Below are positions 22,745-33,337 of a stretch of DNA of 64,000 bases, one piece after another. The notes under the pieces were generated by a model. The model did no database searches. It was not told the origin of the DNA and was given only the letters and a program-made list of their open reading frames with translations. Each line of letters opens with the position of its first letter. Position 1 is the first letter of the stretch. A program made the translations under genes and the position numbers. Source of the stretch: Ancistrus triradiatus (Eukaryota > Chordata > Actinopteri > Siluriformes > Loricariidae); NCBI GenBank assembly GCA_025084515.1, contig JAJAGP010000080.1:874703-938702 (forward strand), in the 5' to 3' direction.

Positions 22745-23895
22745 AAGAGTTTGGACTCCACCAATCCATAGTCAGACAGATTGTCTACAAATGGAGGAAA
22801 TTCAAGACCATTGTTACCCTCCCCAGGAGTGGTCGACCAACAAAGATTACTCCAAGAGCAAGATGTGTAATAGCTGGCATGGTCACAAAGGACCCCAGGG
22901 TAACTTCTAAGCAACTGAAGGCCTCTCTCACATTGGCTAATGTTAATGTTCATGAGTCCACCATCAGAAGAACACTGAACAACAAATGGTGTGCATGGCA
23001 GGGTTGCAAGGAGAAAGCCAGTGCTTCTCCAAAAAGAACATTGCTGCTCGTCTGCAGTTTGCTAAAGATCACATGGACAAGCCAGAAGGCTATTGGAAGA
23101 ATGTTTTGTGGACGGATGAGACCAAAATAGAACTTTTTAGTTTAAAAGAAAAGTGTTATGTTTGGAGAAAGGAAAACACTGCACTCCAGCATAACAACCT
23201 TATCCTATCTGGGAAACATGGTGGTGGTAGTATCATGGTTTGGGCCTGTTTTGCTGCATCTGGGCCAGGACGGCTTGTCATCATAGATGGAATGAATTCT
23301 GAATGATATCAGAGAATTCTAAAGGAAAATGTCAGGACATCTGTCCATGAACTGAATCTCAAGAGAAGGTGGGTCATGCATAAAGACAACGACCCTAAGC
23401 ACACAAGCCATTCCACCAAAGAATGGTTAAAGAAGAATAAAGTTCATGTTTTGGAATGGCCAAGTCAAAGCCCTGATCTTAATCCAACGGAAATGTTGTG
23501 GAAGGACCTGAAGCGAGCAGCTAATGTGAGGAAACCCACCAACATCCCAGAGCTGAAGCTGTTCTGTACGGAGGAATGGGCTAAAATTCCTCCAAGCCGG
23601 TGTGCAGGACTGATCAACAGCTACAGGAAACGTTTAGCTGTAGTTATTGCTGCACAGGGGGTCACACCAGATACTGAAAGCAAAGGTTCACATACTTTTG
23701 CCACTCACCGATGTAATATTGGATAATCTTCTTCAATGAATAAATGATCAAGTATAATATTTTTGTCTCATTTGTTTAAGTGGGTTTTCTTTATCTAATT
23801 TTAGGACTTGTGTGAAAATCTGATGATGTTTTTGGTCATATTTAAGCAGAAATATAAAAAATTCTAAAAGGTTCACAAACTTTCAAGCACCACTG
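22745..23895 (+). pseudogene. Tc1-like transposase pseudogene, 5'-truncated element
   Basis: This is a relic of a DD34E Tc1/mariner transposase, the enzyme that cuts and inserts the element at TA sites. The N-terminal helix-turn-helix part starts abruptly (F-G-L-H-Q-S-I-V-R-Q) and runs into the R-S-G-R-P-T-K-I motif near 22830. The three catalytic positions are still readable: W-T-D-E-T near 23110, K-D-N-D-P-K-H near 23386 (the usual Q is K), and S-P-D-L-N-P-T-E near 23470.

The frame is broken by a shift near 22985-23030 and an in-frame TGA at about 23304. The right terminus ('TTTCAAGCACCACTG' then TA) is present at 23895. The left terminal repeat and the start codon are absent, so the copy is immobile. 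Confidence 0.93.
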
Positions 23896-23897
23896 TA

Positions 23898-24380
23898 AGT
23901 CAGATGAGCTGCTACATGAACTGTTTTTGTTCAAAAGTGCGTCGGAGGGACATGGCAGCCTCTTTTCCTTGGCGTCTTTTGTTTCCTTGTTTATCCTTGT
24001 GCTTTCTGATTTGTGTTTAAACTGTATACTTAACGTGAACGCAGTCTGACACTGGTTTGAGTCGGTGGATGAGTTATGATGGAGCAAGCTTTAGTGGACA
24101 ATTCCTAAAGCTGTGATCCAGCTGATCATCACCATCGTCCTGCAGATCGCCTGTGTGGGGCGGTCGTGGGCTGTGCGATCATTCACGGCATGTGCGCTCT
24201 GGTTAGGACTGAAGAGTTGAAGAGCTCTTCTCTGGTGCTCTGGTTTAATGTCCATCCGATCAACGCCCATTCGTTTTAATGATAACCAAGGTCTTGTGTA
24301 TTACAATAGGAAATAAAAATCTGTCTTATATTTATCTACTTCACGTCTGAATGACAGAAAACTATAAGCAAAGCCTTGCG
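23898..24380. other. No recognised gene
   Basis: Unassigned sequence between the Tc1 pseudogene and the next MITE. No supported exon is present. Confidence 0.4.
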
Positions 24381-24381
24381 A

Positions 24382-25259
24382 CTAGGGTTGGGTATTGAAA
24401 CCAAAAGTTTCAAAATTCCAAGAACCGGGTACCCTTTAAGAAAAATAGAATTTCAATTCCACTTACCGGTTCCTAACACATTTTATACTTCAAATGCGTT
24501 TGATTAGTGAAAAAATACATCTGACTTAAGGATTCGAGACTGAAGTGAGACCGCACCTCCAATATTGCAAAACATCTAACTTAACGAATGACCCAAGAAC
24601 AGTACATTTTTCTTAATTACTACTGGTCATAAGTGCCCTCTACTGCTGAAACGATGAACATGTGGTCCAAAGGGAAAGTAAGCATTTTTATGTTAAACTT
24701 TTTTCTTACCATTTAAGCCTATAGTAAAAAGCTTAACATAAAAATGCTTACTTTCCCTTTAGACCACATGTTCATCATTTCAGCAGTACAGATTACTTAT
24801 GAGTAGTAATTATTAAAGGTTTTGTGTTCCTAGGTCAATGTTTTAGTACATTAAGCCACGTTAAGCTTTTTTACTTTTGTGGGCTGTGGTAGCCTAGTGG
24901 TTAAGTTACTGGACTCTGGACCAGAAGGTCCATGGTTCAAACCCCACCTCTGCCAAGCTGCCACTGTTGGGTCCTTGAGCAAGATCTTTAACCCACAATT
25001 GCTTGGATTGTAGGACTGTATCAGTTGTAAGTCGCTCTGGACAAAAAGTCTGCTAAATGCTGTAAATGTACTTATAACAGGTTGAAATGGGAAGGAAAAA
25101 CAAAAGAAAAAATGATTACTTTCGAAGTTGGAAATATAAAAAATAAAAGATATACTTTAGCCTTAAACATTTGGCACATTTTTTCACCATTTTGGAATCA
25201 AAACTTGGAATCGATGAGCAGAATCAGAACTGATAAAATGCAAAGATACCCGACCCTAG
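24382..25259. mobile_element. MITE family 'H' with long internal hairpin and nested SINE
   Basis: The left end 'CTAGGGTTGGGTAT' and right end 'ATACCCGACCCTAG' are inverted repeats. TTGCGA flanks both sides as a perfect 6-bp target duplication. Inside, 24653-24696 and 24733-24776 are 44-bp inverted arms with one mismatch around a 36-nt loop, and weaker complementarity extends over roughly 24575-24860. A SINE (24882-25070) was inserted later. Without it the element is about 690 bp. Non-coding. Confidence 0.85.
24882..25070 (+). mobile_element. tRNA-derived SINE, near full length, nested in MITE H
   Basis: The order is 'GGTAGCCTAGTGGTTAAG' (head), 'GGTTCAAACCCCACC' (box B), 'CTGCCACTGTTGGGTCCTTG', then 'GTAAGTCGCTCTGGAC' and 'TCTGCTAAATGCTGTAAATG' (tail). 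A short TACTT on both sides may be a remnant of the target duplication. Confidence 0.93.
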
Positions 25260-25688
25260 TTGCGACACCTACTGACAAATAAGAGAATTGCAGTCTTGAA
25301 AGAACAAACGACGAGTCTGGGTTCAGCGAATGCCAGGACAACGTCACCTGTCTGACTGCAATTTGCCAAGTTCGGTGGAGGACGGATAATGCGGGAGGCA
25401 TAACTGGGTTGTTGTTCAGGTGTTAACCTGGACCCCTTAGTTCCTGTTCGGACTAGTTCCACATTAGAAAGAATCTGATTTGGGCCACAGTGCAGTGAGA
25501 ACGTAGCTTAAATCTCCCACAGCAGTACTCCAGAGTCATGGATATGCTGGGAAGATCTGCTGGTTCAGCAGAAGACCAGACCGGATACAGCTGGTCCGTG
25601 CCAACACACTGTAATGCCCAGCTCAGCACTCCGAGAGGAAACATGAAATCATGACGCACATCTCCAGGTACAGACCTGAAGTATTAAG

Positions 25689-25800
25689 ATGACGTTTTCC
25701 AAGAACCAGGTACCTGTTAAAAACAACAACACAATTTCGATTCCACTTATCGGTTCCTACTAACACCTTTTATTTAAGCAATACAAAACAAGAGCGAATA
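25689..25800 (+). repeat. Partial second copy of MITE H left arm
   Basis: 'TTCCAAGAACCAGGTACC' and 'TTCGATTCCACTTATCGGTT' parallel 24418-24470 ('TTCCAAGAACCGGGTACC', 'TTCAATTCCACTTACCGGTT'). The copy fades after about 25780. Confidence 0.7.
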
Positions 25801-26858
25801 ACATCACAGCTGTGATTGGGTACTTAAATTATTTTGATTACAGGTGTGTTTAGAAACGTAGACAATAAAATGTGCATTGATTTGCATTATTTACACTTCA
25901 GAAATAAAATAATCATCAGAAAATAGCTTCGTGAGCAGAGTTTATGGTTAGACCCCATCAATACATTATGATATGTTCAACGCTTTATTTTAAATAGCTT
26001 TGTGTTAATGAGTTCACCTAACTGTAGGTTAAAGTAGCTGTTTAAGCATGTTTACGTTTGGCTACGCTACAATATGTAAAGTACATTTTAAACTCATTGG
26101 TTTACGATGCCTTCAACTTGCAATGGGTTTGTCGGAATGTAGCCCCATCACAAATCGGGTTGCGCCCGTATTGAGGATAATGTTGTGTAAATAAAAGCTT
26201 GCCTTTTTATCATCCAACTTCTGCTATGTAAATCAAACCCTAACCCCCACAATCTTAGACTTCCATAAAATCCACTGCTTCGAAATTGAGCCGTCAACCC
26301 CAGACACGGCCCCTAATCCGGTACAACACCTACCCCAGTTCCTTATCTACCACGCGCCAATCTCTGCTCCCTGCTAACCCTGCCTTTCCATAATCATCTC
26401 CTGCGTGCCTCGATACCAATCTTTGAACATCACAAGCGCCGAGGCTGAGAGAGGAGCAGCCTTTCCTCAGAGGCTCGCTCATAAATACAGTTCCCTGTGC
26501 CAGGTTGCGTGACGGAGAAAGAGCGATATGCCATCTCTCATTAGGGAAGCTTTTACAGGCAGCCTGTTCAATCAACACGGCTTTTTCCTCTCCACAGATC
26601 AGGAAAGCAGAGGCCAGATGGGACCTGGTGCGGCAGCGGAATAGAAGTGCTTTGGCTTAATGTAGTCTGCTTCTGAACGCGCCCTTAGTGGATGCAGCTG
26701 CCTCTCCTCCCACACGCATTCAGATTCAGATCCTCATCCCACGTTACGCTTAATGTGAAACACGGACAGGTTCGTCTACTCATACTCACGTCTGAAAACC
26801 TCTCAGCACAAGGTGCACCAACGGATCATCGTTGCACTTAATATTGTATAATACCAGA
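25801..26858. other. No recognised gene
   Basis: The segment 26320-26650 is more GC-rich and low in repeats, and could be conserved non-coding sequence. No frame or splice pair supports an exon. Confidence 0.4.
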
Positions 26859-26859
26859 T

Positions 26860-27440
26860 TAAAGACTTTGGATGACTAATCAAGATGATGTCGGTTCAAA
26901 CCCCAGCTCTGCTGACCTTTGGTTGCTTGAGCTTCTAACCGCTTAACTGGTTCAGCTGTATCATGTACAACTCCATCAATCTTTGGTTGCTCTTAAGATG
27001 AGTCAATCTGCCAGTGTAGGGCCCTGACTCTCAACTGCTTAAATTCTACACATTACAACATAAGTGTTTGTAAGAGTATCTGCTAAATACAGAACAAAAC
27101 TGAAATTAAACCAGTTTTAAATGTTTTGGGTTGCTACTCAAAGTTCAAATCTCAGCTCTGTCCAACTGTCAGTGTTGATCCCTTTCAATCTTAAACCTCA
27201 TCGGCTTAGATTTCACCATTAATCAATTGTTTCCATCTTAAGTGTAATGAAAATAATAAAATAACATTTGCAGTAAGTCAGAGTGTTTAAGACTTTAGAT
27301 TGCCGATCAAAATGTTGTGGATCCCAGCTCTACCAAATTTGGCTTTTTTTTAAAGCGCTTTTGTTTTTAAGCCTTGACTGCCTAGACTCCAGCATGCAAC
27401 AGTTACGAGTCGCTTTGCATGTTATGACATTCCTCCAAAG
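26860..27440 (+). repeat. Three degenerate SINE-like units, head to tail
   Basis: Each unit has a decayed box B and the 'CCAGCTCTG' block: 26920 ('GGTTCAAACCCCAGCTCTG'), 27147 ('GTTCAAATCTCAGCTCTG') and 27317 ('GGATCCCAGCTCTACC'). Each is followed by 'CTTAA...CTGC' blocks and a weak 'TCTGCTAAATA'-like tail. All lie in the same orientation. Confidence 0.6.
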
Positions 27441-27594
27441 AGAGACCTTAAGGAAAGATTAAAAAAGCAAATACTAGAAAATATATCTGTAAACTAGAGT
27501 TAGTGCTGAGGGCGTGACACAAGCAGTAACCAGGTATTATATCTCATTTACCAGTTTTATTGTTCCATTGTCGGTTAGAAAGCTCTCACAGATA

Positions 27595-27660
27595 GCGCCC
27601 TACATAGGAAGTAGGCAGCAAGGGCATGTAGTGGGTATTGAGACATGCTGGATGCGATTT
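27595..27660 (+). repeat. 'AGCGCCCTACATAGGAAGTAG' repeat fragment
   Basis: The 17-mer 'TAGGAAGTAGGCAGCAA' occurs here (27605) and again at 30354, followed by related sequence. The two may be halves or copies of one dispersed repeat separated by Tc1 insertions. Confidence 0.5.
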
Positions 27661-27984
27661 GACCGCATCATAAAAACGTCTTTGTTCAATATAAATTATT
27701 CTGTCTTTTGATCAAATAAACCGAAATTATTCGGCCGAAAATGGCAAAAAAAAATGATGATAGATTTTGGGAATCAGCTGTCTGTGACAAAAACTACACT
27801 CAGCAGACATAGCCGAATCATTCTGCAAAAAAGGTGCCTGAAGACAAGAAAAGCAACAGAGGGCAAGACAAAATAAATGCTGTCACCAGTTACATCGCAA
27901 AAGACAAGGTGTCAATTCAGGCGGTTAAGAGATGGGTTCAGACTTCTGAATACTTAAGATCTAGATATCATAATCAACAAAATA

Positions 27985-29152
27985 CAGTGGGGCAAAAAAG
28001 TATTTAGTCAGTCACTGATTGAGCCAGTTCTCCTACTTACAAAGATGAGAGAGGTCTGTCATTTTCATAGGTACACTTCAACTATGAGAGACAAACTGAG
28101 AAAAAAAATCCAGGAAATGACATTGTAGGATTTTTAAAGAATTTCATTGTAAATTATGGTGAGAAATAAGTATTTGGTCACCCACAAACAAGCAAGATTT
28201 CTGGCTCTCACAGACCTGTAACTTCTTCTTTAAGAAGCTCTTCTGTCCTCCACTTGTTACCTGTATTAATGGCACCTGTTTGACCTCGTTATCTGTATAA
28301 AAGAAGACAACCTGTCCTCAGCCTCAAAACAGTCCGAACTCCAAACTCAAAACCATGGCCAAGACCAAAGAGCTGTTGAAGGAACCGGAAGAAAACCGCT
28401 TAGGACCTGAACCGGTTGGAGAAGAGGGAATCACATAGCAAGAGGTTGGTGTGAACTAAATCAAACTGTGGGAGCCAAATTGTACGAAAATGGAAGACAT
28501 TACAAGGGACCAGTGATGATTCCCTCGATGTAGGCGGAAACAGGAAATCCTTCACCCCACCCCAACCCCCACCGATCTTATCCCGTAGGGTCTCAAAATG
28601 ATCATGAGAAAGCGTGAACAAAAAACCCCAGAACTACACGGAGGGACTGATGAATGACCTGCAGAGAGCCTCGGGTAACGAAGGAGTGGCTCCGTAAAAG
28701 CATTTCAAGGGTCCTGGAGTTGCCTAGCCAGTCTCCAGACCTCACCGACCCCATAGAAAATGTGTGGAGGGAGTTTTGAAACTCCGTGTTGCCCCAAAAC
28801 ATCACTGCTCAAGAGGAGATCTGCATGGAAGAATGGGACAACAAAATACCAGCTACAGTTTGTGCCAACCCGGTGAAGACTTACAGGAAACGTTTGACCT
28901 CTGTCATTGCCCAACAAAAGGTTATGTTACAAAGTATGAGTTGAACTTTTGTTATTGACCAAATACTTATTTTCCACCATAATTTATGATTAAATTCTTT
29001 AAAAATACTACAATGTGATTTCCTGGATTTTTTTCTCATTTTGTCTCTCATAGTTGAAGTGTACCTATGATGAAAATTACAGACCTCTCTCATCTTTCTA
29101 AATGGGAGAACTTGCACAGTCAGTGGCTGAATGAATACTTTTTGCCCCACTG
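27985..29152 (+). pseudogene. Complete-ended Tc1-like element with ruined transposase
   Basis: 'CAGTGGGGCAAAAAAGTATT' at 27985 and its complement ending at 29152 are flanked by TA on both sides. Inverted terminal repeats of about 200 bp carry a second internal copy of the binding motif ('AAATAAGTATTTGGTCA' near 28165), the IR/DR arrangement known from Tc1-like elements. Between them only the C-terminal transposase relic is readable (28670-28945: S-Q-S-P-D-L-T-D-P-I-E-N-V-W and E-E-I-C-M-E-E-W), with stops and shifts. The N-terminal and first catalytic regions are unrecognisable. Confidence 0.9.
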
Positions 29153-29271
29153 TATACCTCAAGATATCATTGCTGTCAATATTGCAGTTTTCAGTCACTT
29201 AAACCTCGACTGCGCAGACATCATGTACCATCTGTAAACTGCTTGATAAGTGTTCAAATTAAACAGGACTG

Positions 29272-29740
29272 AAACGCCTTGGTGGTTACGATACTGAGCT
29301 ACTAATCAGCAGCTTGTTGGGCCCTTGAGTTCTTGATCCTTAACCACTAAAACAGTATCAACTGTAAGCTCCTCTTAAGAACAGCATTTGCTATATAAAG
29401 AGTGGAACTAACACACAACCAGGGTGGCTACGCTCTGGATTACTAGTCAGAGTTTTGTAAGGTCATATCCAAGCTCTGCCAAGCTGCCAATGTCGAGTCG
29501 TTAAGCTCTTAATCCTCAACTGCTCAGATTGTATCATGCATCAATATTAAGACAGAATGATCTGCTAATTGTAGCATGAAAGGGAAATTCAACCAGAGTG
29601 GTTAGAACTCGATTACGAATCAGAAGATTGTAGGTTCACCTCCCATCTTCGCCAAACCGCCAGTGTTAAGTCCTTGAGCTCTTAGGACTCAACTGCTTAT
29701 ATTGTATCAAGTCGGTCCTGATGAGCATTTTGGCTACGGG
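29272..29740 (+). repeat. Three more degenerate SINE-like units, head to tail
   Basis: Units begin near 29275, 29412 and 29590. Each carries 'GGTGGTTA/GGTGGCTA/GAGTGGTTA'-type heads, 'CCAAGCTGCCAATGT' or its variant, 'CTTGAG/TTAAGCTCTTA' and a 'TCTGCTAAT'-like tail. They continue the same orientation as the units at 26860-27440. Confidence 0.6.
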
Positions 29741-29908
29741 TAGAACACGGGTATGAGGCGCTTAACCTCCACATTACACTCTGTGAAACAGGGCATTGAC
29801 CAAAACTGACACTGACCGTACATCACCATAGTCACAATATAGTTTAGACACTTTGCTCATAGTGTTTTAGTTTAAACAATAATATTATATGAGAAGTTTA
29901 ACTACAGT

Positions 29909-29934
29909 GTTTCAAATTTTATAAAATTTGAAAC
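29909..29934. repeat. 26-bp perfect palindrome
   Basis: The 13-bp half GTTTCAAATTTTA is followed immediately by its exact reverse complement, with no spacer. Confidence 0.95.
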
Positions 29935-30029
29935 GCTTGCTGATAAGGAAATCCAAGAAACATCGCCTTCAAGACTGCGATTCTCTCTTCTGTCAGCTGG
30001 TGCCATTCAGACAGTCTGATTTATATTCA

Positions 30030-30353
30030 GCAGTTTTATACAGATAATGAGGTCAAACAGGTGCCATTAATACAGGTAACAAGTATAGCTTGGACAGAAG
30101 AGCTTCTTAAAGAAGTTGTTAGAGGTCTGTGAGAGCCAGAAATCTTGCTTGTTTGTGGGTGACCAAACACTTATTTTCCACCATGATTTACAATTGAATT
30201 CTTTAAAAATCCTACAATTTCCTGGATTTTTTTTCTCATTTTGTCTCTCATAGCTGAAGTGTACCTATGATGAAAATTACAGACCTCTCTCATCTTTCTA
30301 AGTAGGAGAACTTGCACAATCAGTGGCTGACTAAATACTTTTTTGCCCCACTG
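30030..30353 (-). mobile_element. Tc1-like element, solo terminal part
   Basis: From 'TTTTATACAGATAATGAGGT' to 'TTTTTTGCCCCACTG' plus TA this matches the right end of the elements at 27985-29152 and 45676-47157 (compare 46835-47157). The transposase and the other end are missing. Confidence 0.88.
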
Positions 30354-30839
30354 TAGGAAGTAGGCAGCAAAAGCAATCAAGGTATTGAAACAGACCCGAT
30401 GAGCACTCGGTAACAGCGCTGGCGCACACGGGTCAAAATCTCGTCTCGCTCAAGTGAGGTGCAAAAACAAATGCAGCATTTACCTGATGCAAGTCTCCGA
30501 AAAACAGCCAGAATAAGCAGAGACACAAGGCAGAATTAAAAGACAATAAAGCAACCACACAGCCGCCGTCACGGCCGATATCAAAAGCCAGCGGGAGTGA
30601 TTCGGTGCGAGAGCTCAGAGCAGTGCGCCGCCTTTCATCCCTGCCAAAAAGCCTGCAGAAAGTGGGTCATTTACAGAGAGACTACAGACCCCTTCTGGCA
30701 CAAGCCCAAACGCAATCCTCACAACTGAAAACATGCCCAGCACCCACGAGCTCTCACATCTCTCAGTCAGAACATCTGTATGAACATCGGGACAGATCCA
30801 AACCTGAGCCGAGCGTTACACTACACTTAATAAATGAAA

Positions 30840-30960
30840 TTAAGAAGCATACACGCTACAGACATGAAGAAGTAAGGGTTGTGTCTTACCTGTGAGGGAG
30901 GGGAGGAGCAGATCAGGAAGCACATGGAAAAGAAAAAAAGGACTCAGTATTAGGAGCTAT
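30840..30960 (-). other. Juxtaposed 3'/5' splice-site-like sequence
   Basis: On the minus strand a long pyrimidine tract (30945-30895) ends in CAG at 30892-30890 and is followed at once by GTAAGA. This is the layout of a recursive splice site, or a donor of a very short exon. There is no transcript evidence. Confidence 0.25.
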
Positions 30961-31235
30961 CAGAAACACTGAACACAAAGCTTATTAGACAAAAATAACA
31001 TGGGAATTCAAACGTTCGCCAAATTCAGTTAGCAAAATGTCTAAATGTACTTTTCATACGTTTCACCTATTAATACTTTGACTGTTAATAGTTCTAATCA
31101 ATTCATTTGCATCCAGTCCTTCATATACAGAATGCCTTACATTTTCCCTCATGTTAGTCCTCATGTTAGCTCGCGTCTATATTTTCTGTTCTAATTACCA
31201 CATCTCGTCCAACATCTGGTGTGTTACAGGTGAAT

Positions 31236-31330
31236 TAGGGGTGGGTATCGGAAAGGACTTCACGATACGATACAATTATATCACGATACAATGCATACTG
31301 CAATATATTGCGATATTCCACATGGTTCAG
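31236..31330 (+). repeat. 'GGGGTGGGTATCG...CACGATAC' repeat end
   Basis: 'AGGGGTGGGTATCGG' followed by 'ACGATACGATACAATTATA' and 'CACGATACAATGCAT' resembles starts at 32434 and 41780. Terminal fragment only. Confidence 0.45.
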
Positions 31331-31369
31331 CGAAAATATAAAAACAGTTGAAATACATGTTATGGTGGG

Positions 31370-31620
31370 CAATCTTAATACATAGCTGGTTAGCTCTTAG
31401 CACTGTTGCCTCACAGCTCCAGGAACTCAGATTCGAGGCCCGGCCAGGACACTGCCCGTGTGGAGTTTGCAAATTTCTCCAGTATCTGACATGCGGTAGA
31501 TGAACTGGTGTCTCTAAAGTGTCTCATTGTGAGTGTGGCCACAGACTGGCGCTCTGACTAATGTTTGTTCCGACCCATAAGACCCTGAATTGGATTAATT
31601 GGGTACGGAAAGTGAGTGAG
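31370..31620 (+). mobile_element. Second SINE type ('CTGTTGCCTCACAGC' family)
   Basis: The head 'TAGCACTGTTGCCTCACAGC' with 'GATTCGAGGCCCGGCCAGG' (box-B-like) is followed by 'TGTGTGGAGTTTGCAAATT', 'GACTGGCGCTCTGACTAA' and 'GACCCTGAATTGGATTAA'. This is the order seen in a widespread fish repeat with a tRNA-like head. The middle is eroded. Confidence 0.6.
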
Positions 31621-31639
31621 CGAGGGAGGGAGGGTGCAG

Positions 31640-32433
31640 TAGCAGGGCACATGGATGCAAACGAATAGATCCAGTGTGGTTCAGTTGGACATTCATTATG
31701 GTTCTGAAGGCTAAGACAGACGAAACACCGTATGGTTTTTTTCAAGTGGCATGGCTAGAAAGCAAGCAGCTGAGCCAATGGCCTCCTGGGTAGCTCTATG
31801 GCACCCATGCCTCCAGCCTCCGCTTAATTACCTGACACGGTTCGCGCCATATGCTCGTCCTCCAAACGCCCTACGATTTTCTAGCCATTAAACAAAGCTC
31901 TGAGTGAATGAGTGACACGTAAACATGAACGAATTCCAACTGGTAAGCTGCTTGTGAGATCATATATTCTACAGGCTTAGGTAAGCAGCCCAGCTCAGCA
32001 TGGGACAGGAAGTCATGACGAGAGCAGGATTACTTCTATTAATACGATCCTGCAGCATGGATGCGCCTGCCCAAAGAGGATTGGCTGAAGGTGGGAGTAA
32101 TCAGCACTAATCAGAGTAAGAAGGAAAAATCAACTCAATAAACATGAGAAAGCCCTACATGCTGAAACAGCACTATTCCATTTTTGGAGCGTTTGAATTA
32201 CAGCTAATCAAAAAAGGACTGGGCGAGTTGGAAAGACTGGCGCGGATAAACAAAGGCGTTTGGCTTGTGCCCGTTCATCACTCAGCATTCTGTTGCCATC
32301 TAGCTGTCATCGGCGCTCAGAGATTGTGCTTCAGCCATGCCTCATTTCAATCCGGCAGGATTTCTTCTGGCCTGATTTAAAAGGATGTAATGATCACACA
32401 GGTCAGTGACAAGTCCCCCCAAAAATGGGTTTC
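31640..32433. other. No recognised gene
   Basis: The frame 32144-32380 plus has no recognisable motif. No repeat family was recognised. Confidence 0.4.
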
Positions 32434-32575
32434 ATGTAGGGGTGGGCAATACGACGATATTTTATGGTATCACGATCAATCTGGTTATAAAATAGACTGA
32501 GACTAAGCATATAATTCTGAGCATATTGTCAGTGCTTAAAGAACACTGACCTACTGCATGGTTCATTGTAAAGAG
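32434..32575 (+). repeat. Host repeat interrupted by the pogo-like MITE
   Basis: 'AGGGGTGGGCAATACGACG' and 'ATGGTATCACGATC' start a repeat. Its continuation may be 33280-33335 ('GTATCGTGATAAATACCGTG'), with the MITE at 32578-33155 between them. Confidence 0.4.
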
Positions 32576-32577
32576 TA

Positions 32578-33155
32578 CCGTATTTTTCGGACCATAAGGC
32601 GCACTTAAAATCCTTTAACTTTCTCAAAAACCGACAGTGCGCCTTAAAATGCGGTGCGCCTAATGGATGAATTAATTCTGGTTGTGCTTTCAGACCTAGA
32701 ACCGATTGTAGATGGTACACGGCGCTCATAAATCTGTCAAAATGTTTTAGCACGGCTTTGATAAGTTACGAAGCTTACGGCAACCGAAGTGCGCAGCAGC
32801 GCGGCGTAATACGGTATGTGCTTCAGCATTAGGGTACGTGCATTCATTCATTCATTTTCGAAGCGGATTTCAAACTCAACGCTATCGGTCACGCAGTACA
32901 ACATGGACATAGAGCAGCTGCGAGAGAATTCAACATTAACGAATCAATGATACGGAAGTGGAGGAAGCAAGAAGACGCCCTGCGCCAGGTAAAGACCAAA
33001 CTGAGCTTCCAACGGAACTTAAGAGTTTTGTTTCATTTAATGCACCTTATAACCCGGTGCGCTTTATGTATGAAAATAGACCCGTTAGAAGTCGATCATT
33101 GATATCGCGCCTGCGCCTTATAACCCCGGGTGTGCTTTATAGCCCGAAAATACGG
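32578..33155 (+). mobile_element. pogo-like MITE, copy 1, with helix-turn-helix remnant
   Basis: The ends 'CCGTATTTTTCGGACC' and 'CCCGAAAATACGG' are inverted repeats flanked by TA. Between 32863 and 33030 the plus strand reads open through a segment with the layout of the pogo/CENP-B-type or Brk-type N-terminal DNA-binding domain. It runs A-D-F-K-L-N-A-I, then H-G-H-R-A-A-A-R-E-F, then E-S-M-I-R-K-W-R-K-Q-E. This suggests that the element derives from an autonomous pogo-like transposon and kept only the DNA-binding coding part. No DDE domain is present. A second copy is inverted at 42309-42818. Confidence 0.8.
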
Positions 33156-33337
33156 TAATAAGTAGTCCTGTTTGACTGGATGAAGTGCAGCACAATTGGA
33201 AAATAAATCCCTTTACTAAGTATGGGATAATATTTGAAGAGTAGTTTTAAAGTAGCTGTCGTTACTGATGCATGTAGTCTGCGTTCACGCGTATCGTGAT
33301 AAATACCGTGAAGAAGTCTTTTGACAATTGTGATATA

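Noticed and set aside
22745..23895. Possibly active Tc1 transposase
   Set aside because: The frame is shifted near 22985-23030, stopped at about 23304, and the left terminal repeat is missing.
30605..30895. 96-aa plus-strand frame ending near the splice-like motif
   Set aside because: The peptide shows no motif, and the good splice signal there is on the other strand.
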